From Streptomyces sp. NBC_00425 (GTDB lineage: Bacteria; Actinomycetota; Actinomycetes; Streptomycetales; Streptomycetaceae): DNA of 64,000 nucleotides. This document shows, piece by piece, positions 52,388-60,958 of this stretch. Location: the NCBI RefSeq assembly GCF_036030735.1, contig NZ_CP107928.1, positions 5,580,001 through 5,644,000 on the forward strand. Direction: 5' to 3'. The notes under the pieces are model-generated. The model was not told where the DNA came from. It was given only the letters and a program-made list of their open reading frames with translations, and searched no databases. The first letter of the stretch is position 1. Each line of letters begins with the position of its first letter. The position numbers and the translations under genes are program-made.

Positions 52388-54139
52388 TTAGACCCACGTG
52401 TCCAGCCACATCCGTGAACGCCAGTCGTCGATCGGGATGGCCTGGCCGGTGTAGAGCGGCCAGAAGTAGATGAAGTTCCAGGCGATCAGGAGGACCAGGA
52501 CGCCCGCGCCCGTGGCGCCCGCTACACGGCGGGTGTCGCTGGAACCCGGGGGACCGACGAGGGCGCCGATCATCATGGCCACGGCCAGACACAGGAAGGG
52601 CAGGAAGACGACGGCGTAGAAGAGGAAGATCGTGCGTTCCTGGTACATGAACCACGGCAGGTAGCCGGCCGCGATGCCGCAGACGATCGCCCCCGCACGC
52701 CAGTCACGGCGGAACAGCCAGCGCCACAGCACGAACAGCACCGCGAAACAGGCCGCCCACCACAGCAGCGGGGTGCCGATGGCCAGCACCTCGCGCGCGC
52801 ACTTCTCGCCCGCGTCCGTCGGGCAGCCGTCCGCGCCGGGCGCCGGGGACTCGTAGAAGTAGGAGACCGGGCGGCCGAGGACGAGCCAGCTCCACGGGTT
52901 CGACTGGTACGTGTGCGGCGACGTGAGGTGGGTGTGGAACTCGTACACCTCGTGCTCGTAGTGCCACAGGCTGCGCCACCAGTCGGGGAACAGCCACGTC
53001 CAGCTGCCGCCCCTGCCGTCGGTGGCCGCCCAGTTGCGGTAGTAACCGCCCTTGCCGTCCGTGGCGGACAGGATCCAGCCCGTCCACGACACCAGGTACG
53101 TGACCAGCGCGACCGGCACCGTCGCGAGGAACGCGAAGCCCGTGTCCCGCTTCAGCACCGCCAGGTACGGACGCCGGGCGCCCGCCACCTTGCGCGAGCC
53201 GACGTCCCACAACACCGCCATCAGGCAGAACGCGACCATGATGTACAGGCCGTTCCACTTCGTGCCGATGGCCAGACCCAGCATCAGGCCCGCCCCCCAG
53301 CGCCAGGGGCGCCACCCGATGCGGGTCGTCTCCGCGACGTGGGCGTCCGGGCGGCAGCGGCCGTCGGCGTCCGGCTCGAGCGCCGCCGCCAGCCGGGCGC
53401 GCGCCTGGTCCCGGTCGGCCACCAGACAGCCGAACGCCGCCAGCACGAAGAACATCAGCACCCCGTCGAGCAGGGCCGTGCGGCTCATCACGAAGTGCAG
53501 GCCGTCCACCGCCATCAGCGCGCCCGCGAGGCAGCCGAGGAACGTGGAGCGGAAGAGGCGGCGGCCGATCCGGCACAGCATCAGCACGCTGAGCGTGCCG
53601 AGCACCGCCGTCATGAACCGCCAGCCGAACGGATCGAACCCGAAGAGCAGTTCGCCCAGCCCGATCACGTACTTGCCGACCGGCGGATGCACGACGTACG
53701 CCGCGTCCCCCGGGATCGTGACATGACCGCCCGAGGAGAGGATGGCGTCGTTGGCGTTCTTGTCCCAGTTGACCTCGAACCCGCGGTGGACGATCGCCCA
53801 CGCGTCCTTCGCGTAGTACGTCTCGTCGAATATCACCGCCCTGGGGCTGCCCAGGTGCCAGAACCGCAGCACGCCCGCCAGCAGCGTGACCAGCAGCGGA
53901 CCGAGCCAGGACGACCAGCGGACGATCCGGTCCGCCCACCGGTACGGGACGCCGAGCGCCTGCCACAGCCGCGGGCTGGGCTGCGCGAACGGCGGCAGCA
54001 GACGCTCCCGGACATCGGCGGAGGACTGCGCCGGGTAGCCGAAACGGCGCAGCCGCTGCTGCCACGACGGCCGCCGGTCGTGCGGCGCCGGGTCCTGCCG
54101 GTAGTCCGTGGAGTCCATGGAGGACGCGGTACTGGTCAC
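52388..54139 (-). CDS. pmt: dolichyl-phosphate-mannose--protein mannosyltransferase
   Basis: Membrane O-mannosyltransferase (GT39) that moves mannose from polyprenyl-phosphate-mannose to Ser/Thr of exported proteins. 583 residues: a cytoplasmic N-terminus, about eleven helices, the catalytic Asp-Glu in AVIFDETYYAKDAWAI after TM1, the HPPVGKYVIGLGE loop, and W/Y-rich C-terminal segments. GTG 54139 stands six bases after a TACGAT -10 box, indicating a leaderless mRNA. Divergent from rsmI, an arrangement known in actinobacteria. Confidence 0.93.
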   Translation of the reverse strand: MTSTASSMDSTDYRQDPAPHDRRPSWQQRLRRFGYPAQSSADVRERLLPPFAQPSPRLWQALGVPYRWADRIVRWSSWLGPLLVTLLAGVLRFWHLGSPRAVIFDETYYAKDAWAIVHRGFEVNWDKNANDAILSSGGHVTIPGDAAYVVHPPVGKYVIGLGELLFGFDPFGWRFMTAVLGTLSVLMLCRIGRRLFRSTFLGCLAGALMAVDGLHFVMSRTALLDGVLMFFVLAAFGCLVADRDQARARLAAALEPDADGRCRPDAHVAETTRIGWRPWRWGAGLMLGLAIGTKWNGLYIMVAFCLMAVLWDVGSRKVAGARRPYLAVLKRDTGFAFLATVPVALVTYLVSWTGWILSATDGKGGYYRNWAATDGRGGSWTWLFPDWWRSLWHYEHEVYEFHTHLTSPHTYQSNPWSWLVLGRPVSYFYESPAPGADGCPTDAGEKCAREVLAIGTPLLWWAACFAVLFVLWRWLFRRDWRAGAIVCGIAAGYLPWFMYQERTIFLFYAVVFLPFLCLAVAMMIGALVGPPGSSDTRRVAGATGAGVLVLLIAWNFIYFWPLYTGQAIPIDDWRSRMWLDTWV

Positions 54140-54202
54140 CGCGCCATCGTAGGGAACACGTCTGTGTGAGTCCCGTGTCTCTCCCCCTGCGAGGATGGAA
54201 AC

Positions 54203-55075
54203 GTGACAGCTACGCCCCGAACCGCCCCCGGAGTCCTCGTCCTCGCCGGCACGCCGATCGGCGACGTCGCGGACGCCCCGCCGCGCCTCGCCGAGGAACT
54301 GACGGTCGCCGACGTCATCGCCGCCGAGGACACCCGCCGACTGCGCCGACTGACCCAGGCCCTGGGCGTGACGCCCAAGGGGCGGGTGGTGTCCTACTTC
54401 GAGGGCAACGAGTCCGCCCGCACCCCCGAGCTGGTCGAGGAACTCGTCGGCGGCGCACGGGTGCTGCTGGTCACCGACGCCGGGATGCCCTCGGTCTCCG
54501 ACCCCGGCTACCGGCTGGTCGCCGCCGCCGTGGAGAAGGACGTCCGCGTCACCGCCGTCCCCGGGCCGTCCGCGGTGCTCACCGCGCTGGCCCTGTCCGG
54601 ACTGCCCGTCGACCGGTTCTGCTTCGAGGGGTTCCTGCCGCGCAAGGCGGGCGAACGGCTGTCGCGGCTGCGCGACGTCGCCGACGAGCGCCGCACGCTC
54701 GTCTACTTCGAGGCCCCCCACCGGCTCGACGACACCCTCGCCGCGATGGCCGAGGTGTTCGGCGCGGACCGGCGCGCCGCCGTCTGCCGTGAGCTGACGA
54801 AGACGTACGAAGAGGTGAAGCGCGGCCCGCTGGGCGAACTGGCGGAGTGGGCGGCCGAGGGCGTGCGGGGCGAGATCACCGTCGTCGTCACCGGCGCGCC
54901 GGAACGCGGACCCGAGGAGCTGGACGCGACGGAACTGGTGCGGCGCGTGCGGGTGCGCGAGGAGGCGGGCGAACGCCGCAAGGAGGCCATCGCGGCGGTC
55001 GCGGCGGAGGCCGGACTCCCCAAGCGCGAGGTGTTCGACGCGGTGGTGGCGGCGAAGAACTCCGGTGCGCTCTGA
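54203..55075 (+). CDS. rsmI: 16S rRNA (cytidine(1402)-2'-O)-methyltransferase RsmI
   Basis: Tetrapyrrole-methylase-fold enzyme that 2'-O-methylates C1402 at the ribosomal decoding centre. The 290 residues show LVLAGTPIGDVADAPPRLAEELTVADVIAAEDTR, VLLVTDAGMPSVSDPGYRLV, VPGPSAVLTALALSGLP, FEGFLPRK and YFEAPHRL. GTG 54203 follows GAGGAT. Its stop codon lies inside the first unit of a tandem 23-bp repeat. Confidence 0.95.
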   Translation: MTATPRTAPGVLVLAGTPIGDVADAPPRLAEELTVADVIAAEDTRRLRRLTQALGVTPKGRVVSYFEGNESARTPELVEELVGGARVLLVTDAGMPSVSDPGYRLVAAAVEKDVRVTAVPGPSAVLTALALSGLPVDRFCFEGFLPRKAGERLSRLRDVADERRTLVYFEAPHRLDDTLAAMAEVFGADRRAAVCRELTKTYEEVKRGPLGELAEWAAEGVRGEITVVVTGAPERGPEELDATELVRRVRVREEAGERRKEAIAAVAAEAGLPKREVFDAVVAAKNSGAL

Positions 55076-55164
55076 CGGCTGTCCCGGCCGTGCTGTGACC
55101 GCTGTCCCGGCGATGCTGTGACCGCTGTCCCGGCCGTGCTGTGACGGCTGATACCGAGGTGTTG
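55073..55164 (+). repeat. 23-bp tandem repeat starting at the rsmI stop codon
   Basis: Four head-to-tail 23-bp units begin exactly at the rsmI TGA: units 1-3 share TGACSGCTGTCCCGGC with one to three differences, unit 4 is degenerate (TGACGGCTGATACCGAGG). Each unit starts with TGA. Noncoding; slippage or a readthrough-prone end are possible origins. Confidence 0.85.
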
Positions 55165-55366
55165 TGAAGGGGCTCACACCCCCTCTGAGCAGGGCGCATG
55201 TCGTCTGAGCGTGCGCCCCATGCGCGGGCAAAGGACCCCGGGTCCTGGGGCAAGGGACACCCAAATCGCCTTCAACAGTGCACAGGTCGAGTGCATTCGC
55301 CGTGGGGGAGGCGTCCACTGGACGACGGGACGTGAACCGTCCCACCAGCGGACCACGGGAGCGGCC

Positions 55367-55786
55367 ATGAGTGACATCACAGGGCAGACCGGCCTCCGCG
55401 GCGGTGCGAGCGCCGTCGTCAACGAGTCGTACTCCTTCGCCTGCATGCGCTGCGGGCACGGCTGGGAACAGTCGTACGAGATCGAGCACCACACCGACGC
55501 CGACGGCCACGAGTTCGTCCTCTACGTGGCGAACGGGCGTGTCGTGCCGTCGCCGCTGAGCCGGCCGGCCTGTCAGAACTGCGACGGGCACGTCGTGCGC
55601 ATCATGCGGGCGGGTCAGGTCTCCTCGGTGCTCAGCGCCGCCCGTCAGCGCAAGGCGTCCCCGGCCGGACCCGTCCAGGCGCCGGTGACGGCGGCCGAGG
55701 GGCAGCCCGAGGGGCGCCCGGCGGGACAGCCGCAGCACCACTGGCACCTGTCCGACCTGCTGCACCCCTTCCGCAAGGCGAGCTAG
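55367..55786 (+). CDS. zinc-ribbon hypothetical protein
   Basis: A 139-residue protein conserved, to my knowledge, only in Streptomyces and relatives. Residues ~25-90 form a zinc-ribbon: YSFACMRCGHGWEQSYEIEHHTDADGHEF...PACQNCDGHVVRIM with two CxxC knuckles. The C-terminal third is Pro/Gln/Ala-rich and ends in HHWHLSDLLHPFRK. ATG 55367 has GGGAG seven bases upstream. Function unknown. Confidence 0.75.
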   Translation: MSDITGQTGLRGGASAVVNESYSFACMRCGHGWEQSYEIEHHTDADGHEFVLYVANGRVVPSPLSRPACQNCDGHVVRIMRAGQVSSVLSAARQRKASPAGPVQAPVTAAEGQPEGRPAGQPQHHWHLSDLLHPFRKAS

Positions 55787-55855
55787 CCGGGAACCGGCCG
55801 GGGAGGGCGGACCCTTCCCCGGCCCTCTCCGTGGCCCTTTCCGTAGGATCGGGGC

Positions 55856-56776
55856 ATGTCTTCGAACGCCGGCGACCGCGCCGACAAGAGTGCCGCGCCG
55901 CCGCTTCCGGCCCCCCTCGGGGTGCCGGTCGCGGACTCCCACACCCATCTCGACATGCAGTCGGGCACGGTGGCGGAGGCCCTCGCGAAAGCCGCGTCGG
56001 TCGGCGTGACCACGGTCGTCCAGGTCGGCTGCGACGTCCGGGGCTCCCGGTGGGCGGCCGAGACCGCGGCGGCGCACGACAGCGTGCACGCCGCCGTCGC
56101 CCTGCACCCCAACGAGGCGCCGCGGATCGTGCAGGGAGACTCCGGTGGCGCCTCCCAGCCCCCAGGGGCCGGGGGAGGCCGGTCTCGGCAGGAGGTGCGC
56201 CAGGCGGGCGGCATGGCGGCGCTCGACGAGGCGCTCGCCGAGATCGACCGCCTCGCCGCGCTCCCGCACGTCAAGGGCGTCGGCGAGACCGGACTCGACT
56301 TCTTCCGCACCGGCCCCGAGGGCAGGGAAGCCCAGGAGAGCTCCTTCCGCGCCCACATCGAGATGGCCAAGCGGCACGGCAAGGCCCTGGTCATCCACGA
56401 CCGCGACGCGCACGCCGACGTCCTGCGCGTCCTGAAGGAGGAGGGCGCCCCCGAGCGGACCGTCTTCCACTGCTACTCCGGCGACGCCGAGATGGCCGAG
56501 ATCTGCGCCCGCGCCGGCTACTTCATGTCCTTCGCCGGCAACGTCACCTTCAAGAACGCCCAGAACCTCAGGGACGCCGTCGCCGCGGCCCCCGCGGAAC
56601 TGCTCCTGGTGGAGACCGACGCCCCGTTCCTCACCCCTGCGCCCTACCGCGGACGCCCGAACGCCCCCTACCTCATCCCCGTCACCGTGCGTGCCATGGC
56701 CGCCGTGCGAGGCGTCGGCGAGGACGTCCTGGCCGCCGCTCTCGCCGCCAACACGGCACGTGCGTTCGGGTACTGA
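55856..56776 (+). CDS. TatD family metal-dependent hydrolase
   Basis: Metal-dependent DNase-type hydrolase of 306 residues. Metal ligands and family motifs are DSHTHLD, VGETGLDFF, VIHDRDAHADV, VFHCYSGD and ETDAPFLTP. Between the second and third motifs sits an extra ~25-residue Gly/Pro-rich insert (about residues 96-120) coded by a GC-rich hairpin. Leaderless start: TAGGAT (55844-55849) six bases before the ATG. Confidence 0.92.
   Translation: MSSNAGDRADKSAAPPLPAPLGVPVADSHTHLDMQSGTVAEALAKAASVGVTTVVQVGCDVRGSRWAAETAAAHDSVHAAVALHPNEAPRIVQGDSGGASQPPGAGGGRSRQEVRQAGGMAALDEALAEIDRLAALPHVKGVGETGLDFFRTGPEGREAQESSFRAHIEMAKRHGKALVIHDRDAHADVLRVLKEEGAPERTVFHCYSGDAEMAEICARAGYFMSFAGNVTFKNAQNLRDAVAAAPAELLLVETDAPFLTPAPYRGRPNAPYLIPVTVRAMAAVRGVGEDVLAAALAANTARAFGY
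56150..56179. repeat. GC-rich hairpin inside the tatD gene
   Basis: GCCTCCC and GGGAGGC, plus inner GCCCC and GGGGC, form an imperfect hairpin within the tatD coding region. Similar clustered C/G hairpins are scattered in Streptomyces intergenic DNA, so this may be an in-frame insertion of such an element. Confidence 0.5.
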
Positions 56777-56888
56777 CCCGCACACACGCGTCGAACACCA
56801 CGCTCGGTAGCCGCGCCACTTTGGAGAGTGACCGTCGCTCCGCTAGGTTCTGGGGGCCCGATCCGGACCCCACCCCTGGAGTGTCGGC

Positions 56889-58292
56889 GTGAGCAACTCG
56901 CAGTACCTCGAGTACGGGCCGTACGGCGGCGGGACGCAGGTCGACCTGCACAACGCCGAGACGGTCGCGTACGGCGTGTACGCGGCGCCCGGGACGTACG
57001 ACGACACGTACCGCCCCTCGTACGAGGAGTACGCGGCGGACGAGGCGTACGACGCGCAGCCCGCCCCGGCCGAGCCCCCACGGACGCTGCAGCTGACCGA
57101 GCCGGTTCTCCCGCTCGCGGTACCGGCGCTGCCGGCTCAGGCGCCGGGCACGGGTCGGCGGGCCGACCGCCGACGCCGCGCCCGTGACGCCGAGCGTCCG
57201 GAGTCCGCGATGCGACGGCTGCTCCCGCAGGCCCTCGTCGTCGCGTTCCTGGCCGGCGGCACCACCGCGTTCGTCGCCGACGACAAGGCGGTGGAGCTGA
57301 CCGTCGACGGCAAGCCGCGCACCCTGCACACCTTCGCCGACGACGTGGGCGAACTCCTCGCGGACGAGGGCGTGCGGGTGGGCGAGCACGACGTGGTCGC
57401 ACCCGCCGCGGGCACGGACCTCGCCAGCGGCGACGAGATCACCGTGCACTACGGGCGGCCCGTCCGGCTCACCCTGGACGGGCAGCGGCACGAGTGGTGG
57501 ACGACCGCGCACACCGTCGAGGAGGCGCTCAGGCAGCTCGGGGTGCGGGCGGAGGGCGCGTACATGTCCGTCTCGCGCTCCCAGCGCATCGGACGCGCGG
57601 GGCTGGCGCTGGACGTGCGCACCGAGCGTTCCGTCACGGTCATGGCCGACGGCCGGGCCCGCACCATCCGCACCAACGCGGCGACCGTGCGCGAGGCGGT
57701 CGCGGCCGCCGGGATCACCCTGCGCGGCGAGGACACCACCTCCGTCGAGCCCGGCAGCTTCCCGCGCGACGGCCAGACGGTCACCGTGCTGCGGATCACC
57801 GGCTCCCAGGAGGTCCGCGAGGAGCAGATCCCGTTCGAGGTGCGCCGCACCGAGGACCCCTCGCTGTTCAAGGGCACGGAAGTGGTGGAACGGGCCGGAC
57901 AGCCGGGACTGCGGCGCATCACCTACGCCCTGCGGTCCGTGAACGGCGTGCGGCAGAAGCCCCGGCGGATCAGCGACGAGATCGTGCGCGAGCCGCGCGA
58001 GCAACGCGTGAGGGTCGGCACGAAGCCGCTGCCGTCGTCGGTGCAGGGAGCCGACGGCCTGGACTGGCGCGCACTCGCGGCCTGTGAGTCGGGCGGCCGG
58101 CCCGGCGCCGTCGACCCCTCGGGCACCTACGGCGGGCTCTACCAGTTCGACACCCGCACCTGGCAGAGCCTCGGCGGCAGCGGACGGCCCCAGGACGCCC
58201 CGGCGGCGGAGCAGACGCTCCGCGCGAAGAAGCTGTACGTGCGACGCGGCGCGAGCCCCTGGCCCCACTGCGGACGGCGACTGCACGGCTGA
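56889..58292 (+). CDS. rpfB: resuscitation-promoting factor RpfB-like protein
   Basis: Muralytic enzyme for spore germination and growth resumption. 467 residues: a cytoplasmic Tyr/Pro/Ala-rich N-terminus, a membrane anchor (about 108-128), three DUF348 repeats (about 130-290, e.g. [28 protein letters not shown]), a G5 domain (about 300-380), and the C-terminal Rpf lysozyme-like domain [14 protein letters not shown] with catalytic Glu, ending in a second Cys. GTG 56889 with CTGGAG upstream. It precedes ksgA and ispE, the order also known in Mycobacterium. Confidence 0.95.
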   Translation: MSNSQYLEYGPYGGGTQVDLHNAETVAYGVYAAPGTYDDTYRPSYEEYAADEAYDAQPAPAEPPRTLQLTEPVLPLAVPALPAQAPGTGRRADRRRRARDAERPESAMRRLLPQALVVAFLAGGTTAFVADDKAVELTVDGKPRTLHTFADDVGELLADEGVRVGEHDVVAPAAGTDLASGDEITVHYGRPVRLTLDGQRHEWWTTAHTVEEALRQLGVRAEGAYMSVSRSQRIGRAGLALDVRTERSVTVMADGRARTIRTNAATVREAVAAAGITLRGEDTTSVEPGSFPRDGQTVTVLRITGSQEVREEQIPFEVRRTEDPSLFKGTEVVERAGQPGLRRITYALRSVNGVRQKPRRISDEIVREPREQRVRVGTKPLPSSVQGADGLDWRALAACESGGRPGAVDPSGTYGGLYQFDTRTWQSLGGSGRPQDAPAAEQTLRAKKLYVRRGASPWPHCGRRLHG

Positions 58293-58371
58293 CCCCACCG
58301 CACAGGCCCACCCCGGCACGGGGGACGGCGGGGGTGCGGGGGCGTCCTTGCAGCCCCGTACCCTTGTCCCC

Positions 58372-59247
58372 GTGAGCAGCAGCCCCCCTTCCGACGCCCT
58401 TCTGGGCCCCGCCGACATCCGTGAGCTGGCGGCCGTCCTCGGCGTGCGGCCCACCAAGCAGCGCGGCCAGAACTTCGTGATCGACGCGAACACCGTCCGC
58501 CGGATCGTCCGCACCGCGGGGGTCCGGCCCGACGACGTGGTCGTCGAGGTCGGCCCCGGACTCGGCTCCCTCACCCTCGCCCTGCTGGAGGCCGCCGACC
58601 GGGTCACGGCCGTCGAGATCGACGACGTCCTGGCCGGCGCGCTGCCCGCGACGATCACCGCCCGCATGCCGCAGCGCGCGGAGCGGTTCGCGCTGGTGCA
58701 CTCCGACGCGATGCACGTGACCGGGCTGCCGGGCCCCGCCCCCACCGCGCTCGTCGCGAACCTGCCGTACAACGTGGCCGTGCCCGTGCTGCTGCACATG
58801 CTGGAGACGTTCCCGACCATCGAACGCACCCTGGTCATGGTCCAGTCGGAGGTCGCCGACCGGCTCGCCGCGGGCCCCGGCTCGAAGGTGTACGGCGTGC
58901 CGTCCGTGAAGGCGAACTGGTACGCCGACGTCAAGCGGGCCGGAGCCATCGGCCGCAACGTCTTCTGGCCGGCGCCGAACGTGGACAGCGGGCTGGTCTC
59001 GCTGGTGCGGCGGTCCGAGCCGGTCGTGACCACGGCGTCCCGGCGCGAGGTCTTCGCCGTCGTCGACGCGGCCTTCGCCCAGCGCCGCAAGACCCTGCGG
59101 GCCGCGCTCGCCGGGTGGGCGGGGTCGGCGGCCGCCGCCGAGACGGCCCTGGTCGCCGCCGGGGTGTCCCCGCAGGCGCGCGGCGAGGCCCTCACCGTCG
59201 AGGAGTTCGCCCGGATCGCCGAGCACCGACAGAAGGACTCCGTGTGA
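58372..59247 (+). CDS. rsmA: 16S rRNA (adenine(1518)-N6/adenine(1519)-N6)-dimethyltransferase
   Basis: KsgA dimethylates two adenines near the 3' end of 16S rRNA. 291 residues: [21 protein letters not shown] loop [25 protein letters not shown], the catalytic NLPYNVAVP, and [13 protein letters not shown] 58372 lies seven bases after TACCCT (58359-58364), so leaderless. The stop overlaps the ispE start (GTGA). Confidence 0.96.
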   Translation: MSSSPPSDALLGPADIRELAAVLGVRPTKQRGQNFVIDANTVRRIVRTAGVRPDDVVVEVGPGLGSLTLALLEAADRVTAVEIDDVLAGALPATITARMPQRAERFALVHSDAMHVTGLPGPAPTALVANLPYNVAVPVLLHMLETFPTIERTLVMVQSEVADRLAAGPGSKVYGVPSVKANWYADVKRAGAIGRNVFWPAPNVDSGLVSLVRRSEPVVTTASRREVFAVVDAAFAQRRKTLRAALAGWAGSAAAAETALVAAGVSPQARGEALTVEEFARIAEHRQKDSV

Positions 59248-60143
59248 GCGCCGGCGTCACCGTACGGGTGCCCGCCAAGGTCAACGTGCAGCTCGCGGTG
59301 GGCGCGGCCCGCCCGGACGGCTTCCACGACCTGGCCAACGTGTTCCTGGCGGTCGGCCTGTACGACGAGGTCACGGTGACCCCGGCCGACGGGCTCCGCG
59401 TCACCTGCGAGGGCCCGGACGCGGCCCAGGTGCCCCTGGACCGCACGAACCTGGCGGCGCGGGCCGCGATCGCCCTCGCCGAGCGGTACGGCCGTACTCC
59501 CGACGTGCATCTGCACATCGCCAAGGACATCCCGGTCGCCGGGGGCATGGCGGGCGGCAGCGCGGACGGCGCGGGCGCGCTGCTGGCCTGCGACGCGCTG
59601 TGGGACACCGGCGCCACCCGGGACGAACTGCTCGACATCTGCGCCGAGTTGGGCAGCGATGTGCCGTTCAGCCTGGTCGGCGGGGCGGCTCTCGGCATCG
59701 GGCGCGGCGAGAAGCTGACGGTCCTGGAGACCGGCGGAGCCTTCCACTGGGTGTTCGCGATGGCCGGACGGGGGCTGTCGACGCCGGCGGTGTTCCGCGA
59801 GTTCGACCGGCTCACCCGGGGAACGGACGTCCCCGAACCGGTCGCCTCCGGCGCGCTCCTCGACGCCCTCGCCACGGGCGACCCCGACGCCCTCGCGGCC
59901 ACCGTCTCCAACGACCTCCAGCCCGCCGCGCTCTCGCTCTTCCCGGAACTCGCCGAGACCCTGGACGCGGGGCGAGGGGCGGGAGCGCTGGCCGCACTGG
60001 TCTCGGGCTCGGGGCCGACGACGGCCTTCCTCGTGCGGGACGCGGAGGCGGGGGAGAAGACGGCACGGGCGCTGCGGGCGTCGGGCACGTGCCGTGCGGT
60101 GCGGACTGCGTCCGGGCCGGTCCCCGGGGCGACGGTCCTCTGA
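59244..60143 (+). CDS. ispE: 4-diphosphocytidyl-2-C-methyl-D-erythritol kinase
   Basis: GHMP kinase of the non-mevalonate isoprenoid pathway. 299 residues: [24 protein letters not shown], the ATP loop [28 protein letters not shown], and [13 protein letters not shown]. The GTG start overlaps the rsmA stop, the standard actinobacterial arrangement rpfB-rsmA-ispE. Confidence 0.95.
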   Translation: MSAGVTVRVPAKVNVQLAVGAARPDGFHDLANVFLAVGLYDEVTVTPADGLRVTCEGPDAAQVPLDRTNLAARAAIALAERYGRTPDVHLHIAKDIPVAGGMAGGSADGAGALLACDALWDTGATRDELLDICAELGSDVPFSLVGGAALGIGRGEKLTVLETGGAFHWVFAMAGRGLSTPAVFREFDRLTRGTDVPEPVASGALLDALATGDPDALAATVSNDLQPAALSLFPELAETLDAGRGAGALAALVSGSGPTTAFLVRDAEAGEKTARALRASGTCRAVRTASGPVPGATVL

Positions 60144-60206
60144 GGCCGCCGCCCGGGGGTCTCAGCGGGGTCTCGCCGGGGGCGTCACGGGGATGTCACC
60201 AGGGGT

Positions 60207-60800
60207 TCAGAGCGCGTCGATGGAGGTCAGGTCGATGTCGATGTCGAACGGCACGCTGACCTTGACGTGGTCGTGGTAGATGCCGGTCAGCGCGTAGGTG
60301 CCGGTGGCCTCGCCGCGTTCGTAGACCTGGACGACCGGGTGGTCGTTCTGGCCCGCCATGTCGACGAGCCAGAAGTGCGGGATACCGGCCGCCGCGTACT
60401 TGTGCGGTTTGGTGTCGCGGTCGCGCGCCTCGGAATCCGGTGACACCACCTCGACGGCGAGCAGCACGTCGGACGCCTTGAAGTGGGTCTGGCGTCGGTC
60501 GGTGACGGCTTCCGCGCGCACCACGGAGATGTCCGGCTCAGGCCCGTTGCGGCTGTCGATCACGACAGTCATCTCACGCTTGATCTTCAGCTCGGGCGGT
60601 GCCGTGCGCCTAAGACCACTGATCAGCATGTCGATGGCATCAGCGTGGAAGATGCGCTGGGCACTCACGAAAACCAGGCTCCCGTCGATCAGCTCGGTGT
60701 GCGGCGGGAGATCAGGCAGGGTGAACAGGTCGTCCACGGTGTAGCCGTCCTGCGGCGGCACCGGCCACTGAACGCGGCGCTTGACGGACTCGGCGGTCAT
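60207..60800 (-). CDS. Uma2 family (DUF820) restriction-endonuclease-fold protein
   Basis: A 197-residue PD-(D/E)XK-fold protein. Core motifs: GYTVDDLFTLPDLPPHTELIDGSLV, GPEPDISVVRAEAV, VLLAVEVVSPDSEARDRDTKPHKYAAAGIPHFWLVD, with the Asp, E-V-V and Lys triad. Multi-copy in Streptomyces and of unknown role. ATG 60800 has GGGAGGA upstream. Confidence 0.9.
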   Translation of the reverse strand: MTAESVKRRVQWPVPPQDGYTVDDLFTLPDLPPHTELIDGSLVFVSAQRIFHADAIDMLISGLRRTAPPELKIKREMTVVIDSRNGPEPDISVVRAEAVTDRRQTHFKASDVLLAVEVVSPDSEARDRDTKPHKYAAAGIPHFWLVDMAGQNDHPVVQVYERGEATGTYALTGIYHDHVKVSVPFDIDIDLTSIDAL

Positions 60801-60958
60801 GGTTCCTCCCATGGACGGGATCCTGCTGCCCGACCTCCACGGTAGCGGCCCGGTCCCGAACGATGTCATCACAAAGAGTGACCAACCCCTCGCGCCCGGT
60901 GCCTCACCCGTCAGGCCGTAGGCTTAAAGGCTGTCCGACCCCGATGCGCAGGAGTGAA

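Noticed and set aside
55073..55164. CRISPR or integration-site repeat
   Set aside because: Only four adjacent units, no spacers, no cas or integrase genes nearby.
52388..56785. Giant minus-strand gene continuing upstream of pmt
   Set aside because: Beyond the pmt start at 54139 the frame runs opposite rsmI, the zinc-ribbon gene and tatD, which have clear domains on the plus strand.
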